Shown: in pieces, positions 42,201-49,462 of the stretch
Layout of the letters: each line of letters begins with the position of its first letter
Numbering within the stretch: position 1 is the first letter of the stretch
Assembly (NCBI RefSeq): GCF_003058225.1
Contig: NZ_QBUG01000006.1
Location: 1-64,000 of the forward strand
Origin: Promicromonospora sp. AC04
GTDB taxonomy: Bacteria > Actinomycetota > Actinomycetes > Actinomycetales > Cellulomonadaceae
Direction: 5' to 3'
Length of the DNA: 64,000 nt
Program-made: the position numbers and the translations under genes
Notes under the pieces: generated by a model
Databases searched by the model: none
What the model was told of the DNA's origin: nothing
What the model saw: only the letters and a program-made list of their open reading frames with translations

Positions 42201-45200
42201 GATGCCGTAGTAGAAGGAGTACGGTCCCTCGTCGCCGGGCGCGGTGACGACCACGTCGTCCTCCACGGCCTTGGGCTTCAGGCCCTCGGTGCCCTCGAAG
42301 CCCTTGGCCACCAGACCGATCTGGTCGCCGTCCGGGTCGGAGTCGTTGTCGAGCGCCGTGATGGCCACCGTCCGGCCCGGCCGGACCGTCGTCTCGTCGT
42401 CGAGCGCCTGCGGCTCCTGGTTGGTGGCCGGGGGCGCCACGATGCCGACGCGGACCAAGCCCTCGCCCACCGCACCGCGCGTGTCGGCCACCTGGTAGGT
42501 GAAGGTGTCCAGGCCCGTCGCGTTCGCGGCCTTGTAGTCGATGAACCCGTCCACGATGGTGGCGTTGCCCTTGGCGGGCGCTCCCGAGATGGAGCTCAGC
42601 GTCACGTAGTCGCCGTCAGGATCGCTCCCGTCCAGCGGCAGCGGGATCCGGACGATGCCCTCGCTGAGCACCCGTGCCTCGATGTCGGGCAGCTGTGGGG
42701 CCGTGTTCTCCGGATCGTCCTTCACGGTGATCGTGACCCGTGCGGAGTCCTTCTGCCCGTTGGCGTCCTCCACCTCGTAGACGGCGTCGTAGACCCCGGC
42801 GTCGTCGCCCGCGCGGAAGCGCACCGTGTCCTCGGAGACGAACGCCTCGCCCGCCGAGGCCGACGGCTCCTCCTGCAGCTCGTCGGTGACCCTCATCGCC
42901 ACGCCGTCGGGGTGCGTGTCGTTCTTCAGCACCGGGATGGTCACCACGTCCCCGACGTGGACGACAGCCTCGTCGTTGCCTGCCTCCGGCGGCCGCATCT
43001 GCGCGGGCGTCGGGATGGGCACCACGCGCACCTGCCCCGTGACCGTGCCCGAGCCGTTCGCCACCTTGTAGTTCACGATCACCGGCTCACCGAGCCGCTT
43101 GATCTCGGACACCTTCAGGATCTGATGGTTCAGCACAGACACGCTGATCGGGGCGTTGGCGGGCACGCTGACGCCCTGCACCACGAGCACGCCGCCCGCG
43201 GGGTCGGTGTCATTGGCAAGCACGTCCACGAGCGCGGTGCCGCCGGTCGGCAGCAGCACCTGGTCCGAGACGGCGACGGGTGCGCCCGCCTCGGTCGGCG
43301 GGTCGACCACATCCACCCGCACCAGCCCCATCGTCGCTTCGGGGCCGTCGGTGATCTGGTAGGTCACGTCGTACGAGCCGGCCTGGTCGCTCTCGAACTT
43401 GAAGGTACGGGCCGCCGTGTTCTTGGTGACGGTCGTCCCGAGCGGTTCGTCGACGCGGTTCAGGCTCAGCTCGTCACCGTTGGCGTCGTAGTCGTTCTTC
43501 AGCGGGCTGACCGTGACCGGCTCGCCGGTCAGCACGGTCACGTGGTCCTGCACCGCCACGGGCTTCACGTTGGTGGACACGACGTCCACGCGCAGCTTGC
43601 CCTCGACGGGGGTGCCACTCGAGTCCGACACCTGGAGGTCGACCATCTTGAGTCCCGTGCCGCTGCCGCCGTCAAGGAACTCGACGGTGCCGTCCGGGCG
43701 GAACCGCACCTCGTCCATCGGGTCCGCGGTGGTCGCGTTGGACAGGAACAGGTCGTCGCCGTCCGGGTCCTTGAAGTACGGCAGCACCTTGATGCTCGCC
43801 TGCTCGTCCTGCGCCACCCGCAGCACGGGCACGCCGTCGGGCTGGGTGGGCGGGTGGTTCTCGGCCGGCGGCACCACGTTGAGGGTCACGGACGCCTCCG
43901 CCTTGCCGCCCTCCCGCCCGTCGTCGACCTCGTACTTGAACGTGATCCTGCCCGTCGCGTCGTCGGGCACGTCGGCCTGCAGGGCCACGCCGTCGAGCAC
44001 GCGGTCGATGGTGATGTCGCTCTGGGGCTCGGTCTTGACCGTGGCCGTCAGCACGTCGCCGTCCTTGTCCGTGTCGTTGCCCAGCACGTTGAGCACCGTG
44101 GTGCGGCCGGGCCGGACGCCGAACGTGTCGTCCTTGGGCTCCGGCTTGGTGTTGGGCTTGCTCCGATCGGCCACGAAGTTGTCGACCATCAGCGGCGTGG
44201 TCTGCTCCGACTCGGTCTTCTCACCCTTGCCGGCCTTGGGCTCCGTGGTGTCCCAGTCGTCGACCAGCTCGAACTCGTCCGAGGCCATCCACAGCTGGCC
44301 GTTCGTCATGTCGTTCAGCACGATGACGTCGCGGTTCACGCGATAGACCAGACTCGCGGAGGGAATCAGGCCCTCCAGCACCTGGCCGAAGTCGTTGTCC
44401 TCGTCCTCGCAGTTCCGGATGACCTGACCCGACCCCGCCCAGGCACCGTAGACGCACCCGTTCAGCTGCACCGGGGCGGACGCCGTACCCGACGCGCCAC
44501 CGTCCACCACCTGGGTCGTCTCGTCGCCGCCGCCCAGCGGCTGGAGAACCAGGCTCTTCGGGGTGGCGAGCACCACGTTGTCGGCCTCGCCGGACGGCTG
44601 CTGCAGCATGCCCTGGGAGCCGTCCGCCACCTCGACCGTGTCGCCGTCCGGCAGCACCAGGTTCCCGGTCGCCTGGTCCAGGACCACAGGCTTGTCGCCG
44701 ACGGCGGAGACCTGCACCTCCGCATCCGTGGCGACCGGGAGGGACGACTCCTGCACGTCGTCCGCGACGCCCTGCGCGCTGGTCGGGATCGTGTAGATCT
44801 TGCCGTCGCTCGGCACGGCGAGGAAGGCGGTGCCGTCGTTGCCCACGGTGAGCCGACCGCCCTTGCCGGCCTTGACCGTCGGCTTGAGCTTCTTCTCGTC
44901 GAAGGCGGCCGAGTCGAACGGCATGACCCAGGCTCTGCCCGTCTCCGGGTCATACACCGCGGTGGTCGGGCCGCCCGAGGAGACCTGCGCTCCCGCGGGG
45001 AGCTCCATGGTGCTGTCCAGCGCCAGCTGCGCCGCGTTCACCGGGCTCGCCGAAGAGGTGCTCGCGCTGTTCAGGAGGATGCGCTGCGCGTCCTGCTCCA
45101 CGTCGAAGCCCGTGGAGCTCGCCTGCAGGACGCCGTCCGTAGCCTTCGCCTCGTAGTTGAACCGCCCGAGCTCGCCCTTCGTGGTCCGGGTCACCCAGAC

Positions 45201-45344
45201 GCCCGAGTCGTTGAGGTCGACCTCCGCGGTCGACTCGCCGTCGTACAGGAGAGCGAAGCCCAGGAGCCCCGCGGCGAAGAGGGTCACCAACCCGACAGAC
45301 ACTATCGACCGGCGGTTCTCATACACGCGTGAGGCAAAGCTCAT
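39291..45344 (-). CDS. Giant membrane-anchored protein of tandem Ig/cadherin-like and FN3 domains
   Basis: A protein of 2017 residues with a type-II anchor (helix IVSVGLVTLFAAGLLGFALLY, cut, at about 14-34) and a long exterior. Residues 40-400 look like a beta-propeller-type head (VYDPETGRAWVM, VGNDGTAFLAVPSDGKIY in part). From about 400 to 1350 run some ten Ig/cadherin-like (Big_9-type) repeats marked by VLxNDxDxDGD motifs such as NVLGNDTDKDGD, which may bind calcium. Four or five fibronectin-III domains follow (DAPRAPRVEEV onward). The last 110 residues hold several Cys and Trp. ATG 45344 has GAGGAGG upstream. Probable adhesion or envelope-organising protein; such genes often accompany MoxR/DUF58, but not here. 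Confidence 0.85.
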   Translation of the reverse strand: MSFASRVYENRRSIVSVGLVTLFAAGLLGFALLYDGESTAEVDLNDSGVWVTRTTKGELGRFNYEAKATDGVLQASSTGFDVEQDAQRILLNSASTSSASPVNAAQLALDSTMELPAGAQVSSGGPTTAVYDPETGRAWVMPFDSAAFDEKKLKPTVKAGKGGRLTVGNDGTAFLAVPSDGKIYTIPTSAQGVADDVQESSLPVATDAEVQVSAVGDKPVVLDQATGNLVLPDGDTVEVADGSQGMLQQPSGEADNVVLATPKSLVLQPLGGGDETTQVVDGGASGTASAPVQLNGCVYGAWAGSGQVIRNCEDEDNDFGQVLEGLIPSASLVYRVNRDVIVLNDMTNGQLWMASDEFELVDDWDTTEPKAGKGEKTESEQTTPLMVDNFVADRSKPNTKPEPKDDTFGVRPGRTTVLNVLGNDTDKDGDVLTATVKTEPQSDITIDRVLDGVALQADVPDDATGRITFKYEVDDGREGGKAEASVTLNVVPPAENHPPTQPDGVPVLRVAQDEQASIKVLPYFKDPDGDDLFLSNATTADPMDEVRFRPDGTVEFLDGGSGTGLKMVDLQVSDSSGTPVEGKLRVDVVSTNVKPVAVQDHVTVLTGEPVTVSPLKNDYDANGDELSLNRVDEPLGTTVTKNTAARTFKFESDQAGSYDVTYQITDGPEATMGLVRVDVVDPPTEAGAPVAVSDQVLLPTGGTALVDVLANDTDPAGGVLVVQGVSVPANAPISVSVLNHQILKVSEIKRLGEPVIVNYKVANGSGTVTGQVRVVPIPTPAQMRPPEAGNDEAVVHVGDVVTIPVLKNDTHPDGVAMRVTDELQEEPSASAGEAFVSEDTVRFRAGDDAGVYDAVYEVEDANGQKDSARVTITVKDDPENTAPQLPDIEARVLSEGIVRIPLPLDGSDPDGDYVTLSSISGAPAKGNATIVDGFIDYKAANATGLDTFTYQVADTRGAVGEGLVRVGIVAPPATNQEPQALDDETTVRPGRTVAITALDNDSDPDGDQIGLVAKGFEGTEGLKPKAVEDDVVVTAPGDEGPYSFYYGIQDSYQASASGAITVNVDQNAPLLRPIAHDDVVTVDDVEGSTSVTVQVLDNDVDPDGVGADLEVSVDPGLEGVAVTESNAIEVQLTENAQVITYTVTDMDGLEAKAFVRVPGDQLRPHIKPGLDPLKAFSGEPLTIDLADYVVVREGRVPRITEDNTVKALEGKVEITDNDTLVYTSAEDYAGAASVSFEVTDGTGPDDEEGLTAVLTLPIDVTPSENQPPKITGTPVLKVAAAEEAAVDLSRYVKDPDKDPLTFEVEGRDGFEMLVSGATVTGEVNASVPKGTIVQLPMTVSDGRHSVQAELTVEVTPSTRPPAKTTDDVVLDAHQGKATTVPVLANDSNPFPETPLKVVAAASEAGGGDVTFTDSDVVVTPEPDFTGVMTVRYTVQDATGDPARQVDGFAKLTVLGKPDAPRAPRVEEVRSETVVLSWDQPNNNGADITSYMLRTNTGQEHKCDTTTCTFDGLKNNVKYTFTVTATNEVDESAPSPSSREVRPDERPDKPEPPSLKFGDKKLTVSWQNKSYTDRSPIDCVTLEISPPPTDGATQKVCEDNSPVVWEGLDNGTAYTVRVQAKNAAEEPSEWSDPSAPEIPAAKPAQPEPPTASRVNNKVGGQINVGWTAPANNGDAIRMYYLDVYENGSKTKTLTRSGTSTVVEALNPESSYTFTVQAENKAGKSLVSAQSAAEPAYGEPDSPSGVRASNPGDGRATVSWSAISSTGFRGPAHRYEVSANGGAAENAGDTTSYNDTGLTNGTSYTFRVRACNQYICGAWSAASNAVKPYGPPIQPTMTATDGIEKVTFTWDGDGYNGLKTTVQVSGAVRSTNKTGTVTVAGSPGQTMEACVTVEDEMGKTAQDCDSGTVLTPRAWVTEGAVRSGCAETCRYWELNWSGFDAGNHQAACWAGDTSAEGGPSGWHDIHEGHATTWAGATKYPMDGSQGSRQLSCYMGANYNGTEVAFYVDGKRYEVSRWNS

Positions 45345-45487
45345 GCGTCCTCCTCATTCATCACTCCACGAAAGGACCGCCCGGCCAGCACACACGGGCG
45401 CAACTGGTGCACCCTACCTAGGCGAGGGGTGAATAGTCGTCGAAAGTCGGGTGGGCAGAACTACCCATATGACCCTTCCGACTGCCG

Positions 45488-45802
45488 TCAGTAGGAGGCG
45501 CTGCGCTGGTCGACCCACGCCTTCGCATCGGCGAGGGTGGCGCCGGTGGCCTGGCGGTAGAGCTTGATCGCCTCGATCCGCCGGTCGGACCAGATGCACC
45601 GGTCGATCTCGGCCAGGATGTCCAGCGGGATCCCGTCGGCGGGGAGGCCTTTGATCCCGAGATGGTTGATCACCAGGTCCAGCTTGCGTTCGACCCTCTC
45701 GACGGTCCGCCCGTTGGCCCTCATGTTGCCGCTGACGGTGATGAACAGCAGCAGGAGGATGACGAAGATCGCTGCGAGGGCGGTCTCGATGAAGGGAAAC
45801 AT
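45488..45802 (-). CDS. Small membrane protein with L7/L12 C-terminal-like domain
   Basis: A 104-residue protein from ATG 45802 (AAGGGAAA upstream). One helix (FIETALAAIFVILLLLFITV, residues about 4-23), a basic coiled segment, then a domain ending in RRIEAIKLYRQATGATLADAKAWVDQ, which resembles the ribosomal protein L7/L12 C-terminal fold. Such anchored L7/L12-like domains occur widely in actinobacteria with no known role. The 143-bp gap to the giant protein gene shows nothing clear. Confidence 0.75.
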   Translation of the reverse strand: MFPFIETALAAIFVILLLLFITVSGNMRANGRTVERVERKLDLVINHLGIKGLPADGIPLDILAEIDRCIWSDRRIEAIKLYRQATGATLADAKAWVDQRSASY

Positions 45803-45863
45803 GACGGAACCGTAGCGGCCGACCCGCTGACGACACTCGGATAGTCGGCCCTTCTGTCCAGAT

Positions 45864-45889
45864 TCGTTGACTGACTGTTCAGTCAACGA
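45864..45889. promoter_or_regulatory. TetR operator, perfect 11-bp arms
   Basis: TCGTTGACTGA (45864-45874) and TCAGTCAACGA (45879-45889) are exact inverted repeats around CTGT. It lies 49 bp upstream of the TetR start, over the likely promoter. The TGACTG/CAGTCA core is a well-known type of TetR-family site. Confidence 0.8.
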
Positions 45890-45937
45890 GTAGCCTGTGC
45901 GGGTGCCAACAACTTTCGACGCAGAGGATCGCCCCGC

Positions 45938-46522
45938 ATGACGCCGCCGACACGACGCGAACAGGCGGACGCCCGTCGGGCCCAGCTCGTGAAAGTGACC
46001 CTCGACCTGTTCGTCGAACGAGGTATCGAGCACGTGACGATCGCCGAGGTAGCCACGCGAGCGGGGGTCGCGCCCGGGCTGCTCTACCACTACTTCGGCA
46101 ACAAGGACGGGCTGTTGAGCGCGGTCTTCGCGGCGGCCGACCCACGCGACGCATTCGCGGGCCTGGCCGAGAGCCTCTCCGGCCAGCCGGTCGCCGTTGG
46201 ACTCCGCGAGTTCTGCGTCCGCGCAGCGGCCGCGCTCGAGGAGCGGGGCGACGTCGTGCGGGTCCTGTTCCGGGAGATGCTCGCCCCCGAGACGTCCCTG
46301 CCGATCGGGATGGCCGACATCCAGGAACAGGTGCTCGACAATCTCGCGAGCTATCTCGCGGAGCGGATCGACGCCGGCGAGCTGCGTCCCCACGATCCGC
46401 GCGCGCCACTACGGCTGCTGATCAGCGGGATCCTCGTGCTCGGCGTGACCCGCCAGCCCGTCGAGCCGTGGGTCGACGGCTTCGTCGACGCCATCCTCAC
46501 CGGAATCGGAGCACAGGAATGA
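45938..46522 (+). CDS. TetR-family transcriptional regulator
   Basis: A 194-residue repressor. The N-terminal helix-turn-helix spans about residues 9-55 (VTIAEVATRAGVAPGLLYHYFGNKDG, core GVAPGLLYHYFGNKD). The start ATG 45938 is preceded by GAGGA. Its stop overlaps the next start (ATGA), and a perfect palindrome lies upstream, so it probably autoregulates and controls the three genes that follow. Confidence 0.9.
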   Translation: MTPPTRREQADARRAQLVKVTLDLFVERGIEHVTIAEVATRAGVAPGLLYHYFGNKDGLLSAVFAAADPRDAFAGLAESLSGQPVAVGLREFCVRAAAALEERGDVVRVLFREMLAPETSLPIGMADIQEQVLDNLASYLAERIDAGELRPHDPRAPLRLLISGILVLGVTRQPVEPWVDGFVDAILTGIGAQE

Positions 46523-46944
46523 CCTCGATGCGACACGGCCTGCTCTGGCTGCTCAAGAACACCCTCAACCGCTGGACGACCAGGCTCGCCCGGGCCGGTA
46601 CCGGCCCGTTCTCCCTGGTCCGGCACGTCGGACGCAAGTCCGGCACCGCCTACGAGACCCCGATCATCGTCGCCGAGGCCGAGGACGGTTTCATCGCCGA
46701 GCTCACCTACGGCGAGAACGTGAGCTGGTACCGCAACATCGTCGCCGCGGGCGGCTGCGAGCTCGTCGTCGGCGGGGTTCCGCGCCAGGTCATCGCAATT
46801 GAGTCCTACCCGTCCGACGCCGGACGCCGTGCGTTCGGGTTCCCGGCCCGGCTCGTGCTGAGCCTGCTGCGACGCGAGGAGTACCGCCTGCTGCGCACCG
46901 CCGACGCCGGTGGGCCGACGCCGCAACCAGAGACGGCTCCCTGA
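46519..46944 (+). CDS. Deazaflavin-dependent nitroreductase-family protein
   Basis: A 141-residue split-barrel protein starting at ATG 46519 by overlap with the TetR stop. The family signature is seen in LVRHVGRKSGTAYETPI and NVSWYRNIVAAGGCELVV (central parts). Members use coenzyme F420 or heme; actinobacteria make F420, so an F420H2-dependent reductase is likely. It is the first structural gene of the TetR operon. The C-terminal tail is Pro-rich. Confidence 0.85.
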   Translation: MTSMRHGLLWLLKNTLNRWTTRLARAGTGPFSLVRHVGRKSGTAYETPIIVAEAEDGFIAELTYGENVSWYRNIVAAGGCELVVGGVPRQVIAIESYPSDAGRRAFGFPARLVLSLLRREEYRLLRTADAGGPTPQPETAP

Positions 46945-46945
46945 C

Positions 46946-47542
46946 GTGCCCGGGGCAGGGGCAGGCGAGCGCGAAAGGAGGTTCTGGGTCGACGCCGCAA
47001 GTGTCGTGGCGTGCGCGGCGATCTACCTGCTGGCCGAGCTCGTCCTCGCACCACGGGTGATGCTGTCGGCAGGTGTCCTGCTCGTCGGCGGACTCGTCCT
47101 CTGGCGGTTCGCGCCGGCGGATCGGCGGGTGGATCCTCATCGGATCGCCGTCCCGTACCTCCTGACCGTGATCGCGTTCCTCGTGCACGTGTATGAGGAG
47201 TACCGCGCATTCGTCCTGGGATTCCCCAGCGTCCTGGACCCGGTGGTCGATCTCGATCTCGACACGCTGGTCTCGCACGCCGCGTTCCTCTCGCCCGTCG
47301 TGTGGCTGGCGGCCGCCGTCATGTTCCTGAGGCGATGGACGGCGGGGTACTACCTGGCGTGCGTCTTCCTGTTCGGCATGATGTTCATGGAGCCGACCCA
47401 CTACATCGCGCCGTTCCTCGACGGCGGCTCGTGGCACTACGTCGGGGGAGCGTGGACCGCTCTGCTGCCCGCGGTCCTGGGTTGGTACACCTTTCTCCGG
47501 CTGCGTCGCGAGACGATGCACGCGACCCGGGTGGGCGCCTGA
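46946..47542 (+). CDS. HXXEE-motif membrane protein
   Basis: A 198-residue protein with five to six membrane helices, read from GTG 46946. The first helix carries HVYEEY after VIAFLVHV, matching the HXXEE family, and a second conserved segment is EPTHYIAPF near the end of the fourth helix. The function of HXXEE proteins is not established. It is 1 bp after the nitroreductase stop and ends at the start of the next gene. The exact start is uncertain. Confidence 0.7.
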   Translation: MPGAGAGERERRFWVDAASVVACAAIYLLAELVLAPRVMLSAGVLLVGGLVLWRFAPADRRVDPHRIAVPYLLTVIAFLVHVYEEYRAFVLGFPSVLDPVVDLDLDTLVSHAAFLSPVVWLAAAVMFLRRWTAGYYLACVFLFGMMFMEPTHYIAPFLDGGSWHYVGGAWTALLPAVLGWYTFLRLRRETMHATRVGA

Positions 47543-48009
47543 TGGACGGGTTCTCGATCCTGCTGGTCGCCACGGTGTTCCTGCGGGGCCTGGGGGCGGG
47601 CATGATCACGGGCATCCTGCTGCTGACGATGCCTGCCCGGTCGCGGCTCGGTCCTGTGCCGTACGCGCGAGCCCTCCGGTCGATGTATCAGTCCTGGGGT
47701 GTCCGGGTGTACGCGGTGGTCACCGTCCTCGGCCTGCTGCTCACGATCGCTGCGCTGACGCTGTCCGTCGCGCGCGGCGAGGGCGGTTGGGCGACCGGTC
47801 TCCTCGCCGCTTGCCTGGCGGCGACGGTGGCCGGCTTCGTGGGCACGGCCGGCGCCTATCCCGCAATGAGAAGGCTCTGGGCCACCCCGGACGGCGACCA
47901 GGATCTCGTCGCAGCGCTCCTCAACCGCTTCGGCCGATGGGGCATCGCCAGCGCCGTGTGCCATCTCCTGGCCTTCACATCGGCTCTGGGAGCGCTCGCG
48001 TCGATTTAG
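47542..48009 (+). CDS. Four-helix membrane protein (DUF1772-like)
   Basis: A 155-residue membrane protein with helices at about 6-28, 56-76, 87-107 and 134-153. The start ATG 47542 overlaps the HXXEE stop (TGATG). The pattern of an early GAGMITGILLL helix, a middle charged loop and RWGIASAVCHLLAF at the end resembles the anthrone-oxygenase/DUF1772 group, but no diagnostic residue settles it. Last gene of the TetR operon. Confidence 0.7.
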   Translation: MDGFSILLVATVFLRGLGAGMITGILLLTMPARSRLGPVPYARALRSMYQSWGVRVYAVVTVLGLLLTIAALTLSVARGEGGWATGLLAACLAATVAGFVGTAGAYPAMRRLWATPDGDQDLVAALLNRFGRWGIASAVCHLLAFTSALGALASI

Positions 48010-48212
48010 CTCGAACCCCGACGCCCCGACAGCGGCATGAGGCCCGCCGCCGTCGGCCGGAGTCCGCATTGCGCGTAGAAGGACTCGAGGTGTGGCTCGT
48101 AGTCGACGTGCAGCCACGCGGCGCCCGAGTACGCCGCCTCCTCGGCGGCCGCGAGCGCCGGGCGTACCGCCAGCTCCGCGCCGCCGTCGTGCGGTGAATC
48201 GCTGCTCGTCAT
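48006..48212 (-). pseudogene. Remnant of a GNAT acetyltransferase (C-terminal part only)
   Basis: A 68-residue frame whose second half (AAWLHVDYEPHLESFYAQCGLRPTAAGL) is the usual C-terminal beta5-alpha4-beta6 of GNAT enzymes; the acetyl-CoA-binding loop and the N-terminal strands are missing. It begins at ATG 48212 without a good ribosome binding site and overlaps the preceding gene's end by four bases. It may be a decayed gene fragment next to the copper island. Confidence 0.5.
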
Positions 48213-48244
48213 GGACGCCAGCCTGCCAGTTCGTCCGGGCCGCG

Positions 48245-48305
48245 TTGACGGAGATACCCCAGAGGGGTATATGGTGAGGGCATACGGCTACCCCCTAGGG
48301 GTAGC
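48245..48305 (+). promoter_or_regulatory. copZ promoter with two CsoR operators
   Basis: -35 TTGACG (48245-48250) and -10 TATATG (48268-48273) are 17 bp apart. Operator 1 is ATACCCC-AGA-GGGGTAT (48254-48270), filling the spacer. Operator 2 is GCTACCCC-CTA-GGGGTAGC (48287-48305), 24 bp before the copZ start. Both match the CsoR site type with G-tract half-sites. Confidence 0.85.
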
Positions 48306-48329
48306 ATCGCGTGAGTGGAAGGCGAGACG

Positions 48330-48542
48330 ATGGCGACGAGCGAGTACCAGGTGACCGGGATGAGCTGCGGGCACTGCGAGGTAGCGGTCCGTGGCGAGGT
48401 GGGCCGGCTGCCCGGCGTGGAGCAGGTCGACGTGAGCGCCGCGACGGGCAAGCTCGTGGTCCGGAGCACTGCGGTGCTGGACGAGGCAGCGGTCCTGGGC
48501 GCAGTGGACGAGGCCGGGTACGAGGCGGAGCGGGTCGCATGA
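48330..48542 (+). CDS. copZ: Copper chaperone CopZ (HMA domain)
   Basis: A 70-residue protein with the single metal motif [11 protein letters not shown] at about residues 10-20 and the ferredoxin-like HMA fold. ATG 48330 is chosen over GTG 48315 because GAAGGCGAG lies just upstream. It would carry Cu(I) to the ATPase encoded two genes downstream. It is the first gene of the CsoR-controlled operon; the next gene overlaps it by ATGA. Confidence 0.93.
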   Translation: MATSEYQVTGMSCGHCEVAVRGEVGRLPGVEQVDVSAATGKLVVRSTAVLDEAAVLGAVDEAGYEAERVA

Positions 48543-49462
48543 ACGCGCCCCAGCGGCTCGGCCTGTACGGCGCGGGCCTCGCGGCGCTGTTCGTCGCGGC
48601 CTTCGTCGTCGCGGGCGCGGTGGTGCCGGAGAGCTCCGTCGCGGCCTGGTCGGCGTCGGCCGAGGACGAAGCGGCGGACGGCGCGGAGATGGAGGGCATG
48701 GCGGGCATGGACGAGCAGCCCGCCGAGGCCGGCCCGACGCCGGTGCGCGGGCTGTCGCTCGAACAGGACGGCCTCCTCCTGAGCCCGGTGACCGTGCCCG
48801 ACGAGGTGGGCGAGGAGGGAGTCCTCTCGTTCACGATCACGTCGGCCGACGGCGAGGCCGTGACCGGCTTCGAGACCGAGCACGACAAGAAGCTGCACCT
48901 GATCGTGGTGCGCTCCGACGGCGACCTGTTCCGGCACGTCCACCCGACGATGTCGGCCGACGGCGTCTGGTCCATCCCGTGGACCTGGGACGAGGCGGGC
49001 ACCTACCGGGTGTTCACCGACTTCGTCCCGGAGGAGACCGGCGAGAACGTGACGCTCAGCCGCACGGTCGACGTCGCGGGGCGGCTCTCCCCGGAGCCCG
49101 CGACGTCGGTGTCGGCGAAAGACACGACTGGCGGATACACCGCCACGCTCACGGGAGACCTGAGCGCGAGCGGCGACTCGATGCTCACCGCGACCATCAC
49201 CAAGGACGGCGAGCCCGTCACGGACCTGGAGCCGTACCTCGGCGCGTACGGGCACCTCGTCGCGCTGCGCGAGGGCGACCTGGCCTACCTGCACGTGCAC
49301 CCCGAGGGCGACGAGCCGGCCCCCGGTTCCCTCTCGGGGCCGGACGTCACCTTCATGACCGAGGCGCCCACGCCGGGCCGGTACCTGCTGTACCTGGACT
49401 TCAAGGTCGACGGGGACGTGCACACGGCGCGCTTCGTCCTGGACACGACAAGGAGGGGCTGA
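48539..49462 (+). CDS. Anchored copper-island protein with Met-rich linker (unknown function)
   Basis: A 307-residue protein with an N-terminal signal anchor ([21 protein letters not shown], cut, at 9-29) and an exterior linker containing [10 protein letters not shown]. Two beta domains follow, each with an HxH motif in a similar setting: [20 protein letters not shown] and [20 protein letters not shown] (central parts). The repeated setting suggests two related metal-binding domains. It lies between copZ and copA, with overlapping ends. It could accept exported copper on the cell surface; this is inference. Confidence 0.8.
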   Translation: MNAPQRLGLYGAGLAALFVAAFVVAGAVVPESSVAAWSASAEDEAADGAEMEGMAGMDEQPAEAGPTPVRGLSLEQDGLLLSPVTVPDEVGEEGVLSFTITSADGEAVTGFETEHDKKLHLIVVRSDGDLFRHVHPTMSADGVWSIPWTWDEAGTYRVFTDFVPEETGENVTLSRTVDVAGRLSPEPATSVSAKDTTGGYTATLTGDLSASGDSMLTATITKDGEPVTDLEPYLGAYGHLVALREGDLAYLHVHPEGDEPAPGSLSGPDVTFMTEAPTPGRYLLYLDFKVDGDVHTARFVLDTTRRG

